From Pseudoalteromonas sp. XMcav2-N (GTDB lineage Bacteria; Pseudomonadota; Gammaproteobacteria; Enterobacterales; Alteromonadaceae), in assembly GCF_024124545.1 (NCBI RefSeq), contig NZ_JAMXSF010000004.1:124001-188000 (forward strand): a DNA stretch of 64,000 bases, written 5' to 3'. Every line of letters begins with the position of its first letter. Within the stretch, counting starts at the first letter, position 1. Position numbers and translations under genes: made by a program. Below the pieces are notes generated by a model. The model worked only from the letters and a program-made list of their open reading frames with translations, searched no databases and had not been told where the DNA came from. Shown here one piece after another: positions 27,452-36,585 of this stretch.

Positions 27452-29272
27452 GTGCAGTTAAAACAGTCACTTTTGTTATTCAAAGTGGCCGCCATTGGTG
27501 CGGCGTTGATTATTGCGACCGTGAGTTGGTTTCTCTATCGGGAGTTGGATCACAGCAAGCAGCTCAACGATCATTTATTTAAATTACAAACCCAGATCCA
27601 GCGGTTACTGGATCAGGAAGAGCGATTTGTGATTGAAAGACAGAAAGCATCGTTGCTCTCTATTGATGACTATCGCTATGCATATCGGGATAGCTTCAAT
27701 GAGCTGGTTGCTTTACTGGTGACTGAGCATCAACACCTTGAGCTGTTGTTTAAACTCGATGAGCAGGTTAACCAATTCGCCGAATTGTATGAGCAGCTGG
27801 CCTCTATGCAGGCACTGCTGGGCTACGATAAAGACGATGGCGTGTATGGTGAGTTCCGCAGCAAAGCGCATGCCTTACAGGCGCTGGCCAAAGAGGCACA
27901 AGATCCGCAACTGGAGCTCTTACTCCTGGAGTTGAGGCGACGGGAAAAAGACTTTTTGCTCCGGCTCGACAGAAGCTATCTCAATCAGCATGGCGATCTG
28001 ATCTTGCAAGCCAAAAACCGTATCCGAACACAGTTTCCAGATCGTGCAGAGGCATTTCTGTTAACGCTGGAGCATTATCAGAATGGTTTTGTCGTTTATA
28101 CCAATGTGCTGCAAAAACAGGGGCTGGATCATAATCAGGGCGTACGTGGTGAGTTAGGAGAGCTGAAACTGGCAATACGCGGCCATTTTACGATTGTGGC
28201 TAAACAGCTTTTCAGTGCGTATCAGGAGGAGCAGCAACAGCTGATCCTGATCAGCTTGCTATCAATCGTACTCAGTAGCGGTTTTAGTCTGCTGTTGTTG
28301 TACTATCTGAACAGTCGGGTATCCGAGCAGGTCATGGCCATTGGCAGAGTGCTTGTCAGGGTTGCTAGACATGAAGACTTTTCTTTACGGGTAAACCTCA
28401 AAAGTGAAGATGAAATTGCTCAGATAGGGCACCATCTTGATGAACTACTCGATTTTATTGAGACCCTGATGGCTCGGCTCAGTGCAGCCCAGCAGCGGCT
28501 GATTGAAGAGGCCAAAATGGCCAGTCTCAGTAATATGGTCAGTGGCTTTGCCCATGAGCTAAATACCCCACTGGGCATTGCCATTACCAGTCAGTCGCAT
28601 CTTAAAGCGCAGGTTGAGAATATGCGTCGCGATTTAGATAGTGGACAGCTGAAGAAAACCACGCTGACCAATCTTATCGGGGAGGCTGAGTCGGCGCTAT
28701 TCTTGCTCGAAAACAACTTGCACCGCACAGCCTCGCTTATCGACGACTTTAAAAAGGTATCGGCACAGCAACATTACGATACGGAAATGGAGTTTGATCT
28801 GAAAACTCTGGTGGAAGGGGTGTTTGACTGTTATCGCAGCGAGCTGCCAGAGGAGGAGTATAAAATTGAAGTCGAAATACCGGATAATCTGATTCTCAGC
28901 AGCTATCCCAATGTGTTTAATCAGATCATCGGATATAGCCTGAATAACAGTATTTTGCATGGTAAACATCCGGACAGGCAGCTGACCATCATTGTCTCGG
29001 CGCATATCGTGAATGACTATGTGCACTTCTATTTTAAAGACGATGGGCTGGGCATTGATAAGGAACTGCTGCCAGTGATTTTTGAGCCTTTTGTTACGTC
29101 AAAACGTCATTCGGGCGGCACAGGTCTGGGGCTGAGTATTATCTACAATCTGGTGACACAAAAGCTTGGCGGAGAGATTAAAATACAAAGCCCCGCACAT
29201 GGCGGGGCTTGCTTACACATTATTCTGGCAAATACCGCGTTTAAGATGGTATCACCAGAGCCATGTGATTAG
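27452..29272 (+). CDS. Membrane sensor histidine kinase
   Basis: A 606-residue kinase. The first membrane helix (about 9-28) is followed by a ~230-residue helical periplasmic domain. A second helix (about 265-287) and a HAMP linker precede a dimerisation domain with the phospho-accepting His in AHELNTPLG (near residue 367) and an HATPase domain (NSILHGKHPD, DDGLGID, GGTGLGLS). The start is a GTG at 27452 after GGGAAC; no better ATG exists before the first helix. No response regulator gene is adjacent. It is divergent from an orphan TRAP-type binding protein and its stop overlaps the next convergent gene by four bases. Confidence 0.92.
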   Translation: MQLKQSLLLFKVAAIGAALIIATVSWFLYRELDHSKQLNDHLFKLQTQIQRLLDQEERFVIERQKASLLSIDDYRYAYRDSFNELVALLVTEHQHLELLFKLDEQVNQFAELYEQLASMQALLGYDKDDGVYGEFRSKAHALQALAKEAQDPQLELLLLELRRREKDFLLRLDRSYLNQHGDLILQAKNRIRTQFPDRAEAFLLTLEHYQNGFVVYTNVLQKQGLDHNQGVRGELGELKLAIRGHFTIVAKQLFSAYQEEQQQLILISLLSIVLSSGFSLLLLYYLNSRVSEQVMAIGRVLVRVARHEDFSLRVNLKSEDEIAQIGHHLDELLDFIETLMARLSAAQQRLIEEAKMASLSNMVSGFAHELNTPLGIAITSQSHLKAQVENMRRDLDSGQLKKTTLTNLIGEAESALFLLENNLHRTASLIDDFKKVSAQQHYDTEMEFDLKTLVEGVFDCYRSELPEEEYKIEVEIPDNLILSSYPNVFNQIIGYSLNNSILHGKHPDRQLTIIVSAHIVNDYVHFYFKDDGLGIDKELLPVIFEPFVTSKRHSGGTGLGLSIIYNLVTQKLGGEIKIQSPAHGGACLHIILANTAFKMVSPEPCD

Positions 29273-31107
29273 GCTTTTTTGCTGGCAACCCATTCGTTCA
29301 CGAACTGCTCTAGTACGTTTAGCGGGACAGGGCCACTTTTCAGTACTACATCGTGGAACTGACGGATATCGAACTTGTCGCCCAGCTCTTTCTTAGCAGC
29401 TTCACGTAGTTCAACAATTTTCAGCATACCAATCTTGTAAGCCGTCGCCTGAGATGGGATCACGATGTGGCGCTCTACCATTTTCACAGCGTCTGACTTC
29501 GCGTTTGGCGTATTGTTTACATAGTAATCAATACCTTCCTGACGCGTCCACTTCATTGCGTGGATACCTGTGTCTACGACCAGGCGACAAGCACGCCATA
29601 GTTCCATCGCTAAGCGGCCAAAGTCTGAATACGGGTCTTCATACAGGCCCATTTCTTTTGGTACCAGCTCAGAGTACAGTCCCCAGCCTTCAGTGTAAGC
29701 GGTATAGCGGCCAAACTTACGGAACTTAGGCATGTTTTCCAGTTCCATTGCAATGGCGATTTGCATGTGGTGGCCAGGAATACCTTCGTGGTAAGCCAGT
29801 GCTTCCATCTGATAGGTTGGCATAGCTTCCATGTCATACAGGTTTGCATAGTAGACACCCGGGCGTGAGCCATCAGGAGCTGGTTGCTGATAGAAGGCTT
29901 TACCAGCTGACTTTTCACGGAAAGCTTCTACGCGTTTGACTATCATGTCGGCTTTTGGCTTGACAATGAACAGCTCGTCAAGACGACCTTTCAGGTTGTC
30001 GATCATGGCTGTTGCGTCTGCCAGGTACTTGGCTTTACCTTCTTCTGTATTAGGCAGGTAGAACTGCTTGTCGGTACGCATGAACTGCATAAAGGCTTTT
30101 AGATCGCCCTTGAAACCAACTTTTTCTTTGATTTCACGCATTTCATCATGAATACGTGCAACCTCAGACAAGCCAATTTTGTGGATTTCTGCGGCGGTTA
30201 AGTCTGTGGTGGTAGTACGTGCCAGGGCGTTGTTGAAGTACTTCTCACCATCAGGGAACTTCCAGGCACCATCACGGGTATCGGCACGTTTTTCAAGCTG
30301 CTGTAAGTAACCAACCAACATGCTGTAAGCTGGCTTGACAGCCGTTTTAAGCGCTTCTGTGGCCTCTCCAATCAGTGCTTGTTTTTCGTTGTCAGCAATG
30401 TCCAGCTTGTTGACTTTACGTTTAAAGTCAGCCAGTAAAGTTGAGTCTTCACCTGCAACGAATGGCGCACCTTTAATAATGTTCTTGCTTGAGTCAATCA
30501 CGTGAGGGAAGACAAACTTAGGGGCAATAATGCCTTTGTCGGCACGGATCTCAAGGTTCTTAACCAGTTGCTCAAACACAGCAGGTATGCCATTCAGACG
30601 TGAGATATAGGCTTGGGCATCTTTAACGTCGGTGATCTGGTGCTGGTTGATCAAGAATGCCGGTAGCATAGAGTGAGTACCGTACATCTGGTTAACAGGG
30701 TAGTTATGGAAACGCCACTGGTAGTCGGCAATTTGATTTTCCAGGTTCTGTTTAAACAGGTCGTAGCTGACCTGAGTCTGTGCATCCAGTTTGCTGCGGT
30801 CGAAGGCTTGCAGGGCAATCAGATCTTTTTTAGCCAACTGAAGATCTTCAAGTTGACGTGCTTCTGATTCATCGTCCCATTTGTCGTAGTCTTGCTTAAT
30901 ACCCAGATAAGTTTGGTAAACCGGGCTGCGCATCACGCCGCGCATAAAAACTTCATCAAAAAAGGCATTGACCTTTTCTACTTCGCTTTGTATCACTTGT
31001 TGTGTTACGTCCGCCTTAGCGGTGTTAGTTGGTTGCTCTGCAGTTTGCTGACAACCTGAGAGGAGCGCTGCTGCCACGGCTGCGGCAAGGAGTGTCATTT
31101 TACGCAT
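29269..31107 (-). CDS. DUF885 family lipoprotein, putative metallopeptidase
   Basis: A 612-residue exported lipoprotein: the signal peptide ends at a lipobox LLSGC, with the lipidated Cys at about residue 19. The body is a full-length DUF885 protein. Its conserved zinc-site-like motif appears as YHEGIPGHHMQ, followed by YTEGWGLYSE, which is the third-ligand region in this family. Members are thought to be M32/M3-like peptidases, but substrates are generally unknown. It is monocistronic by position: hairpins and a palindrome lie between it and hemW, and it overlaps the opposing kinase gene at the 3' end. Confidence 0.9.
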   Translation of the reverse strand: MRKMTLLAAAVAAALLSGCQQTAEQPTNTAKADVTQQVIQSEVEKVNAFFDEVFMRGVMRSPVYQTYLGIKQDYDKWDDESEARQLEDLQLAKKDLIALQAFDRSKLDAQTQVSYDLFKQNLENQIADYQWRFHNYPVNQMYGTHSMLPAFLINQHQITDVKDAQAYISRLNGIPAVFEQLVKNLEIRADKGIIAPKFVFPHVIDSSKNIIKGAPFVAGEDSTLLADFKRKVNKLDIADNEKQALIGEATEALKTAVKPAYSMLVGYLQQLEKRADTRDGAWKFPDGEKYFNNALARTTTTDLTAAEIHKIGLSEVARIHDEMREIKEKVGFKGDLKAFMQFMRTDKQFYLPNTEEGKAKYLADATAMIDNLKGRLDELFIVKPKADMIVKRVEAFREKSAGKAFYQQPAPDGSRPGVYYANLYDMEAMPTYQMEALAYHEGIPGHHMQIAIAMELENMPKFRKFGRYTAYTEGWGLYSELVPKEMGLYEDPYSDFGRLAMELWRACRLVVDTGIHAMKWTRQEGIDYYVNNTPNAKSDAVKMVERHIVIPSQATAYKIGMLKIVELREAAKKELGDKFDIRQFHDVVLKSGPVPLNVLEQFVNEWVASKKA

Positions 31108-31144
31108 GGGTTACCTTTTTTATTGTGTTCCACTTGGATTCGGG

Positions 31145-31166
31145 TGTTGGTGCACTGTCACCAACA
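31145..31166. promoter_or_regulatory. Inverted repeat in the leader of the DUF885 gene
   Basis: The perfect 8-bp stem TGTTGGTG / CACCAACA has a 6-nt loop. On the minus strand the T-run precedes rather than follows it, so it does not look like a hemW-side terminator; it may be a structured leader element. Confidence 0.4.
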
Positions 31167-31200
31167 AAAATTGTCTCCGGCAGGTGTATTTCCATCCACC

Positions 31201-31212
31201 GGTAAGCTTACC
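31201..31212. promoter_or_regulatory. 12-bp perfect palindrome upstream of the DUF885 gene
   Basis: GGTAAGCTTACC is fully self-complementary without spacer, as expected for a dimeric repressor half-site pair. It lies 94 bp upstream of the DUF885 start. No regulator can be named. Confidence 0.3.
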
Positions 31213-31239
31213 AGCCCAATCTTATCCTAAGAGCAGGTA

Positions 31240-32376
31240 TCAGACGAACAATTCTAGCAGGTCATTCAGATATCTGTGGCCCTTAATTGTTACCAACCAT
31301 GAATCGCCCTGATCTATTAGCAGTTCTTGCTCAATCGCCCTGGTAATCGCGGGTTCAATATCGCTCAGTGATAAGCCGGTATAATCACAAAAATCCTGTT
31401 TTGCGCAGGGGGCCTGTAAGCGAAAACAGTTCATAAAGAACTCAAACGGGCGATCGGCGGGTTCTACCTGCCAGCTCTCGTATAAATAGGGCTTAGTGAG
31501 ATCCATGTAGCCGCGCGGGTGCTTGACCTTAACGGTTCGCAATATCTCGTTGCTATCTGGTAGTGTGATTTTGCCATGGGCCCCACACCCGATACCCAGA
31601 TAATCGCCGAATCGCCAGTAATTCAGGTTATGTCGACACTGGAAACCGGTCTTGGCATAACCAGAAATTTCGTATTGCTGATAGCCGTGTTTGGCCAGTA
31701 AAGCCTGACCTTGCTCCTGGATATCCCACAAAATATCATCCTGAGGCAAGGTGGGTGGCTTAGAAGCAAATTGTGTATTGGGTTCTATGGTGAGCTGATA
31801 CCAGGATAAATGCGGTGGGTTCAGGTCTATGACTTGTTGTAGATCGCTTAGTGCATCTGCAACGGACTGATCCGGCAGGCCATGCATCAGATCCATATTG
31901 AAGCTATTAAGCCCGGCATCATGGGCTTCAAAGGCGGCATGTCGTGCTTCTTGTTCACCATGAATACGGCCCAGCGCTTTTAACTTATCTGCTTGCAAGC
32001 TCTGCACGCCGATAGAAATGCGGTTAATGCCAGCGGCAACATAGTGTTTAAAGCGATCCGTTTCCACCGTACCCGGGTTAGCTTCCAGGGTGATTTCTAT
32101 GTCATCAGCAAAGCCAATCAAGGCTGCAATTTCACCCAGTAGCTGAGTATAAGCTGCGCCACTGAGCAGGCTGGGTGTTCCCCCACCAATAAAGATACTG
32201 TTGAGCTTACGGCCCTGTACCAGCGGCAGGTCGGCTCGCAAGTCCGCAAGCAGGTGCTGAATATATTCCTGCTCCGGGATCTCGCCTTTTTGGCCATGGC
32301 TGTTAAAGTCGCAATAAGGACACTTTTGCACGCACCAGGGCACGTGAATGTACAAACTTAACGGCGGAAGTTTCAC
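31240..32376 (-). CDS. hemW: Radical SAM heme chaperone HemW
   Basis: A 378-residue protein of the HemN-like radical SAM family. The cluster-binding motif [10 protein letters not shown] near residue 15 is the CxxxCxxC variant of HemW, without the extra downstream Cys of true HemN, and it is followed by the GGGTPSLL motif. It binds heme and inserts it into client proteins. The start overlaps the rdgB stop by four bases, giving a coupled rdgB-hemW unit as in many gammaproteobacteria. Confidence 0.94.
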   Translation of the reverse strand: MKLPPLSLYIHVPWCVQKCPYCDFNSHGQKGEIPEQEYIQHLLADLRADLPLVQGRKLNSIFIGGGTPSLLSGAAYTQLLGEIAALIGFADDIEITLEANPGTVETDRFKHYVAAGINRISIGVQSLQADKLKALGRIHGEQEARHAAFEAHDAGLNSFNMDLMHGLPDQSVADALSDLQQVIDLNPPHLSWYQLTIEPNTQFASKPPTLPQDDILWDIQEQGQALLAKHGYQQYEISGYAKTGFQCRHNLNYWRFGDYLGIGCGAHGKITLPDSNEILRTVKVKHPRGYMDLTKPYLYESWQVEPADRPFEFFMNCFRLQAPCAKQDFCDYTGLSLSDIEPAITRAIEQELLIDQGDSWLVTIKGHRYLNDLLELFV

Positions 32377-32966
32377 AGCTGACCTTTAAAATGCGCCAGC
32401 AGTTGCTGTAATGCCTGGCCGCGGTGACTGCGGGCATTTTTCTCTTCTTTGCTCAACTGAGCTGAAGTGCAGTGCATTTGTTCAACCCAGAAAACCGGGT
32501 CATAGCCGAAGCCCTGTAAACCTTGCTGATTGTCGGTAATGCGCCCCTCCCAGCTGGCCTGACAAATGACTGGCGTAGGGTCATCGGCGTGGCGCATGTA
32601 AACCAGTATGCACCAGAATCGTGCTGTCCGCTCTGTAACGCCTGTCATTGCTTCAAGCAGTTTATCGATATTGTCCTGATCGCTGGCATCTGCACCAGCA
32701 TAGCGGGCTGAGTATACACCTGGTGCCCCCTTGAGGGCATCAACTTCAAGGCCGGAGTCATCCGCAATGGCAGGCAAGCCCGTGATTTTGGCTGCATGAC
32801 GGGCTTTAATAATGGCATTTTCCACAAAGGTAGTGCCGGTTTCTGCGACATCACCCACGTTAAACTGGCTTTGCGGCAGGATTTCGATATTCAAATCTTT
32901 AAGCATGCTGCCAAGCTCGGCGACTTTGCCCGGATTACCTGTGGCGAGAACAATTTGTCTGGTCAT
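32373..32966 (-). CDS. rdgB: XTP/dITP diphosphatase (non-canonical purine NTP pyrophosphatase)
   Basis: Removes ITP, dITP and XTP from nucleotide pools so that deaminated purines are not built into DNA. It has 197 residues with the family signature at the start ([12 protein letters not shown]) and the catalytic/metal region [20 protein letters not shown]. It lies one base downstream of the DUF4426 gene and overlaps hemW. Confidence 0.96.
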   Translation of the reverse strand: MTRQIVLATGNPGKVAELGSMLKDLNIEILPQSQFNVGDVAETGTTFVENAIIKARHAAKITGLPAIADDSGLEVDALKGAPGVYSARYAGADASDQDNIDKLLEAMTGVTERTARFWCILVYMRHADDPTPVICQASWEGRITDNQQGLQGFGYDPVFWVEQMHCTSAQLSKEEKNARSHRGQALQQLLAHFKGQL

Positions 32967-32967
32967 A

Positions 32968-33414
32968 TTAATCTACATAAAACTTTTGCTGAAATTTAAG
33001 CACGTGGCGCGTGTTACCCTGCTGGATGGTGACTTCGAAGCGATAGGTGTCTTCGTGATCCACATCCATCTGCGCCAGATAGTATACCGCATCGCCTTCA
33101 ACCACTTCTTTAAATGTTAAGGTGGTTTTGTTGCCGATCAGGTTGCGCGCCTGACCGGTGAGCGTGGCGCGCTGCGCTGTGTTGTTGGCATCATCAGCCA
33201 GGACGGAAATATTAATGATGGCCTTGCTGTTGCTCCGGGTTAACCCATATGCGCTGGCAATATTCGGCTGAATAAAGGTCGACGGGAAGGCGATATAGTG
33301 TACCTGCCAGTCGCCGAGTTGTTTGTATTGGCCTCCTTGTGGATTGGAAGCCTGTGCTGGCTGAGCTAAAAGCAGCATGGCCAGCATTGAAAAAAGTGTC
33401 AAAAAGGGTTTCAT
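32968..33414 (-). CDS. DUF4426 domain periplasmic protein
   Basis: A 148-residue exported protein with a signal peptide ending near QPAQAS. The rest is a single DUF4426 beta-rich domain ([19 protein letters not shown] at its start). It sits between yggT and rdgB, its usual place in Alteromonadales and Vibrionales. Function unknown. Confidence 0.88.
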   Translation of the reverse strand: MKPFLTLFSMLAMLLLAQPAQASNPQGGQYKQLGDWQVHYIAFPSTFIQPNIASAYGLTRSNSKAIINISVLADDANNTAQRATLTGQARNLIGNKTTLTFKEVVEGDAVYYLAQMDVDHEDTYRFEVTIQQGNTRHVLKFQQKFYVD

Positions 33415-33432
33415 TGTTACGACTCCGAATGC

Positions 33433-33966
33433 TTAACGAAGCAGATCCATCATTAAAATTTGTAAAAACTGCATGCCAATTATTACCACCAGGATCGACA
33501 AATCGAAGCCGCCCAGCGGTGGAATAATTTTACGGATTGGACGCAGCATAGGTTCAGTAAGCTGGCTGAATACCGCAGCAATCGGGTTGTAGCCCTGAGC
33601 CACCCAGCTAAGAATGGCACGGATAACTAACACCCAAAACACCAGAGAGAATGCCTCTTTAAGGACTGTCAGGGCACCAGAGATGGCTGCCTGCATAGCG
33701 TCCCAGTAGCCGCCAAACATCAGCATCAGCACCGACATTTTGGCAAAGCCGACCAGCAGCGCCAACACCAATGAGGCCAGATCTAAACCGCCTAACCCCG
33801 GGATCAGTTTACGCAATGGGTTCACGGCAAACGATGTCGCTTTGATCACGGCCTGACTCAGCGGGTTATAAAAATCCGCTTTGACTAATTGTAGCCAAAA
33901 ACGCAACAGTACGACCATCAAAAACAGGTCAAAAATAATCCCTACCAAAAATTGCATGGCGTTCAT
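33433..33966 (-). CDS. yggT: YggT family membrane protein
   Basis: A 177-residue inner-membrane protein with two YGGT repeats, each ending in a conserved segment (NPLRKLIPGLGGLDLASL and RPIRKIIPPLGGFDLSIL). The ATG at 33966 begins the expected N-terminus (MNAMQFLVGIIFDL); the frame is open further upstream into proC but that extension is a shadow. The family has been linked to osmotic tolerance and membrane homeostasis; the biochemical role is not settled. Confidence 0.9.
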   Translation of the reverse strand: MNAMQFLVGIIFDLFLMVVLLRFWLQLVKADFYNPLSQAVIKATSFAVNPLRKLIPGLGGLDLASLVLALLVGFAKMSVLMLMFGGYWDAMQAAISGALTVLKEAFSLVFWVLVIRAILSWVAQGYNPIAAVFSQLTEPMLRPIRKIIPPLGGFDLSILVVIIGMQFLQILMMDLLR

Positions 33967-33976
33967 TGTGTGTCCT

Positions 33977-34798
33977 CTAGATTTGTTGTTCCATTTCTTC
34001 TGCCCGTGCAATACAGGCATCCATGGCATCGGCCACGGTTTGTGGTAACTGGTTTGCTTTTAAATGTTCAACGGCTGCGTGGGTCGTGCCGCCTTTGGAA
34101 GTAACGTTAGCACGCAATTGCGCAATACTGATGTCTTGCTGAGAAAGCGCCATCTCAGCAGCGCCCAGTGCGGTTTGTTGCACCAGTGCGCGCGCTTGTT
34201 GCGGTGAAAAGCCCAGCGCAATGGCTTTCTCTTCAATGGCTTCCATAAACAGGAAAAAGTAGGCAGGTGAAGAGCCCGTAACGGCAATGACATCATTGAT
34301 CTGTGATTCTTCGTCCAGCCAAATGGCGATGCCAGTCGACGAAAATACCTGTTCGATATAGGTTTTTTCTTCATCACTGATATCAGCGGCAAACAGACCT
34401 GAAACGCCACGCCCAAGTAGTGACGGGGTATTCGGCATGCAGCGCACAAGCTTAACGTCTTGTGCCAGCATTTCTCTGAGGCGTTTGACGGTGATCCCTG
34501 CCGCGACAGAGACAAACAGCTTAGTGTTGATATCCAACCCGGCATCCACAAAAGTCTGGCACAGCTCAGCCATCATTTGTGGTTTCACAGACAGTACGAT
34601 GACATCGGCTTGTTGAACTGCTTTTAGGTTATCTTGCTCGGTACGCACCCCGAAATCGGCATGGGCCTTAGCGAGCTTTTCAGCATTGCGATTGGTTGCG
34701 ATGATGCTCTGTGGAGCAAAACCATTTTTTATCATGCCGCCAATGATGGCGTAGCTCATGTTTCCGGTCCCGATAAATGCAATCGTTTTATTAGCCAT
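33977..34798 (-). CDS. proC: Pyrroline-5-carboxylate reductase
   Basis: The last step of proline synthesis, reducing pyrroline-5-carboxylate with NAD(P)H. It has 273 residues with an N-terminal Rossmann motif (FIGTGNMSYAIIGG) and the C-terminal signature around TSKGGTTHAAVEHL. It lies 15 bp after yggS in the conserved yggS-proC-yggT order. Confidence 0.96.
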   Translation of the reverse strand: MANKTIAFIGTGNMSYAIIGGMIKNGFAPQSIIATNRNAEKLAKAHADFGVRTEQDNLKAVQQADVIVLSVKPQMMAELCQTFVDAGLDINTKLFVSVAAGITVKRLREMLAQDVKLVRCMPNTPSLLGRGVSGLFAADISDEEKTYIEQVFSSTGIAIWLDEESQINDVIAVTGSSPAYFFLFMEAIEEKAIALGFSPQQARALVQQTALGAAEMALSQQDISIAQLRANVTSKGGTTHAAVEHLKANQLPQTVADAMDACIARAEEMEQQI

Positions 34799-34813
34799 TA
34801 GGAGTATGTCACC

Positions 34814-35497
34814 TTATTGTCGTTTGCCAAAAATGTCCGTGCCTATGCGTACCATGGTTGCACCACCCTGAATTGCCATTTCAAGGTCGCCACTCATGCC
34901 CATCGACAAGGTATCCAGCTTTTGATATTGAGTCTTTAGTCTATCAAAGCAAGCCTTCATTTGGCTAAAATATTCCAGCTGTTGTTGGGCATCATCGGTT
35001 TGCGCTGTGATTGTCATGAGTCCACGCAGCTCCAGCTGACGCGCGCCGTCGATATAGGCGGCCAGTTCATCAAGCTCATCCAGAGCACATCCTGATTTTT
35101 GCTCGTCGTTACTGATATTCACCTGGATCAGAACGTTAATCGGCATCAAATTATTGGGTCTTTGCTCATTGAGACGACGCGCGATCTTGAGACGATCGAC
35201 ACTCTGTACCCAGGAAAAGTGTTCTGCAATCTGGCGCGATTTGTTAGATTGAATGGGACCAATAAAATGCCATTCAATGTCTTTTTGCTGCTGAAAGTGG
35301 CGGACTTTATCTACGGCTTCCTGAACATAGGATTCACCAAACCGGCGTTGTCCGGCAGCGTATGCTTGCTCAATGAGTTCGACAGGTTTGGTTTTTGATA
35401 CGGCCAGTAATGCGACCTCTTGGTCTGTGGCACACTTTTGCTGTGCTTTTGCTATGCGATCATAGGCGTTGTTCAGCCGTTCTGCTATTGTAACCAT
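34814..35497 (-). CDS. yggS: YggS family pyridoxal phosphate homeostasis protein
   Basis: A small PLP-binding barrel protein of 227 residues that buffers pyridoxal phosphate. The PLP lysine lies in ALLAVSKTKP and the phosphate-binding end in LSMGMSGDLEMAIQGGATMVRIG. It is the first gene of the yggS-proC-yggT-DUF4426-rdgB-hemW run. Its start is only 29 bp from that of pilT on the other strand. Confidence 0.94.
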   Translation of the reverse strand: MVTIAERLNNAYDRIAKAQQKCATDQEVALLAVSKTKPVELIEQAYAAGQRRFGESYVQEAVDKVRHFQQQKDIEWHFIGPIQSNKSRQIAEHFSWVQSVDRLKIARRLNEQRPNNLMPINVLIQVNISNDEQKSGCALDELDELAAYIDGARQLELRGLMTITAQTDDAQQQLEYFSQMKACFDRLKTQYQKLDTLSMGMSGDLEMAIQGGATMVRIGTDIFGKRQ

Positions 35498-35526
35498 ATT
35501 ATTATTTGCTCGTTGTGGAGTCTTAG

Positions 35527-36573
35527 ATGGATATTACTGAATTATTGGCCTTTAGTGTGCAACACAAAGCATCGGATTTACACCTTTCGTCGGGGGTTTC
35601 ACCGATGATCCGTGTCGATGGCGATGTACGCCGGGTAAACATTCCTGCACTGGAAGCGAAGGACGTTAACAGCCTCGTTTACGATATTATGAATGATAAC
35701 CAGCGTAAGGACTATGAGCAAAATCTTGAGGTGGATTTCTCGTTTGAAGTACCTAATCTGGCGCGTTTTCGTGTCAATGCCTTTAACGCCAGTCGCGGTC
35801 CTGCGGCGGTGTTTCGGACCATTCCCAGCTCAGTGCTAACATTAGAAGACCTTGGGGCGCCCGACATCTTCCGAAAAATTTCGGATTGTCCGCGTGGTTT
35901 AGTGTTAGTCACGGGTCCTACCGGGTCGGGTAAGTCAACAACGCTGGCTGCGATGGTGGATTACATTAACAGTAACAAGCACCACCATATTCTGACCATC
36001 GAAGATCCGATTGAATTTGTGCACGACAACAAGTTGAGCCTGATCAATCAGCGTGAAGTGCACCGTGACACGCACAGTTTTAATGCTGCACTGCGCAGCG
36101 CGCTGCGTGAGGACCCGGATGTCATCCTGGTGGGGGAATTACGTGATTTGGAAACTATCAGACTGGCGATGACTGCCGCAGAAACCGGTCACCTGGTGTT
36201 CGGCACACTACATACTACCTCAGCGCCTAAAACCATTGACCGTATCATTGACGTTTTCCCTGGTGAGGAAAAAGACATGGTGCGCTCTATGCTGTCTGAA
36301 TCATTGCAGGCGGTTATTTCACAAACCCTGGTGAAAAAAGTCGGTGGCGGCCGGGTAGCCGCTCATGAGATCATGATGGGGATCCCGGCAATTCGTAACC
36401 TGATCCGTGAAGACAAAATTGCGCAAATGTATTCGTCCATTCAGACTGGTGCAATGCACGGTATGCAGACCATGGATCAGTGTCTCACCAATTTGGTGAA
36501 TCGTGGTCTTATCACCAACCAGGATGCGCAGGCGAAAGCCCATGATAAGAGTCAATTCGGTACTACATATTAA
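35527..36573 (+). CDS. pilT: Type IV pilus retraction ATPase PilT
   Basis: Hexameric ATPase that depolymerises type IV pili and powers twitching. The product has 348 residues with Walker A GPTGSGKST, an Asp box and Walker B DVILVGELRD, the HLVFGTLHT His box, and the PilT-specific AIRNLIRE motif near the C-terminus. It is followed after 12 bp by pilU. Because the start is so close to yggS, its promoter probably lies within the yggS coding sequence. Confidence 0.97.
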   Translation: MDITELLAFSVQHKASDLHLSSGVSPMIRVDGDVRRVNIPALEAKDVNSLVYDIMNDNQRKDYEQNLEVDFSFEVPNLARFRVNAFNASRGPAAVFRTIPSSVLTLEDLGAPDIFRKISDCPRGLVLVTGPTGSGKSTTLAAMVDYINSNKHHHILTIEDPIEFVHDNKLSLINQREVHRDTHSFNAALRSALREDPDVILVGELRDLETIRLAMTAAETGHLVFGTLHTTSAPKTIDRIIDVFPGEEKDMVRSMLSESLQAVISQTLVKKVGGGRVAAHEIMMGIPAIRNLIREDKIAQMYSSIQTGAMHGMQTMDQCLTNLVNRGLITNQDAQAKAHDKSQFGTTY

Positions 36574-36585
36574 TCTCGGGAGGTC

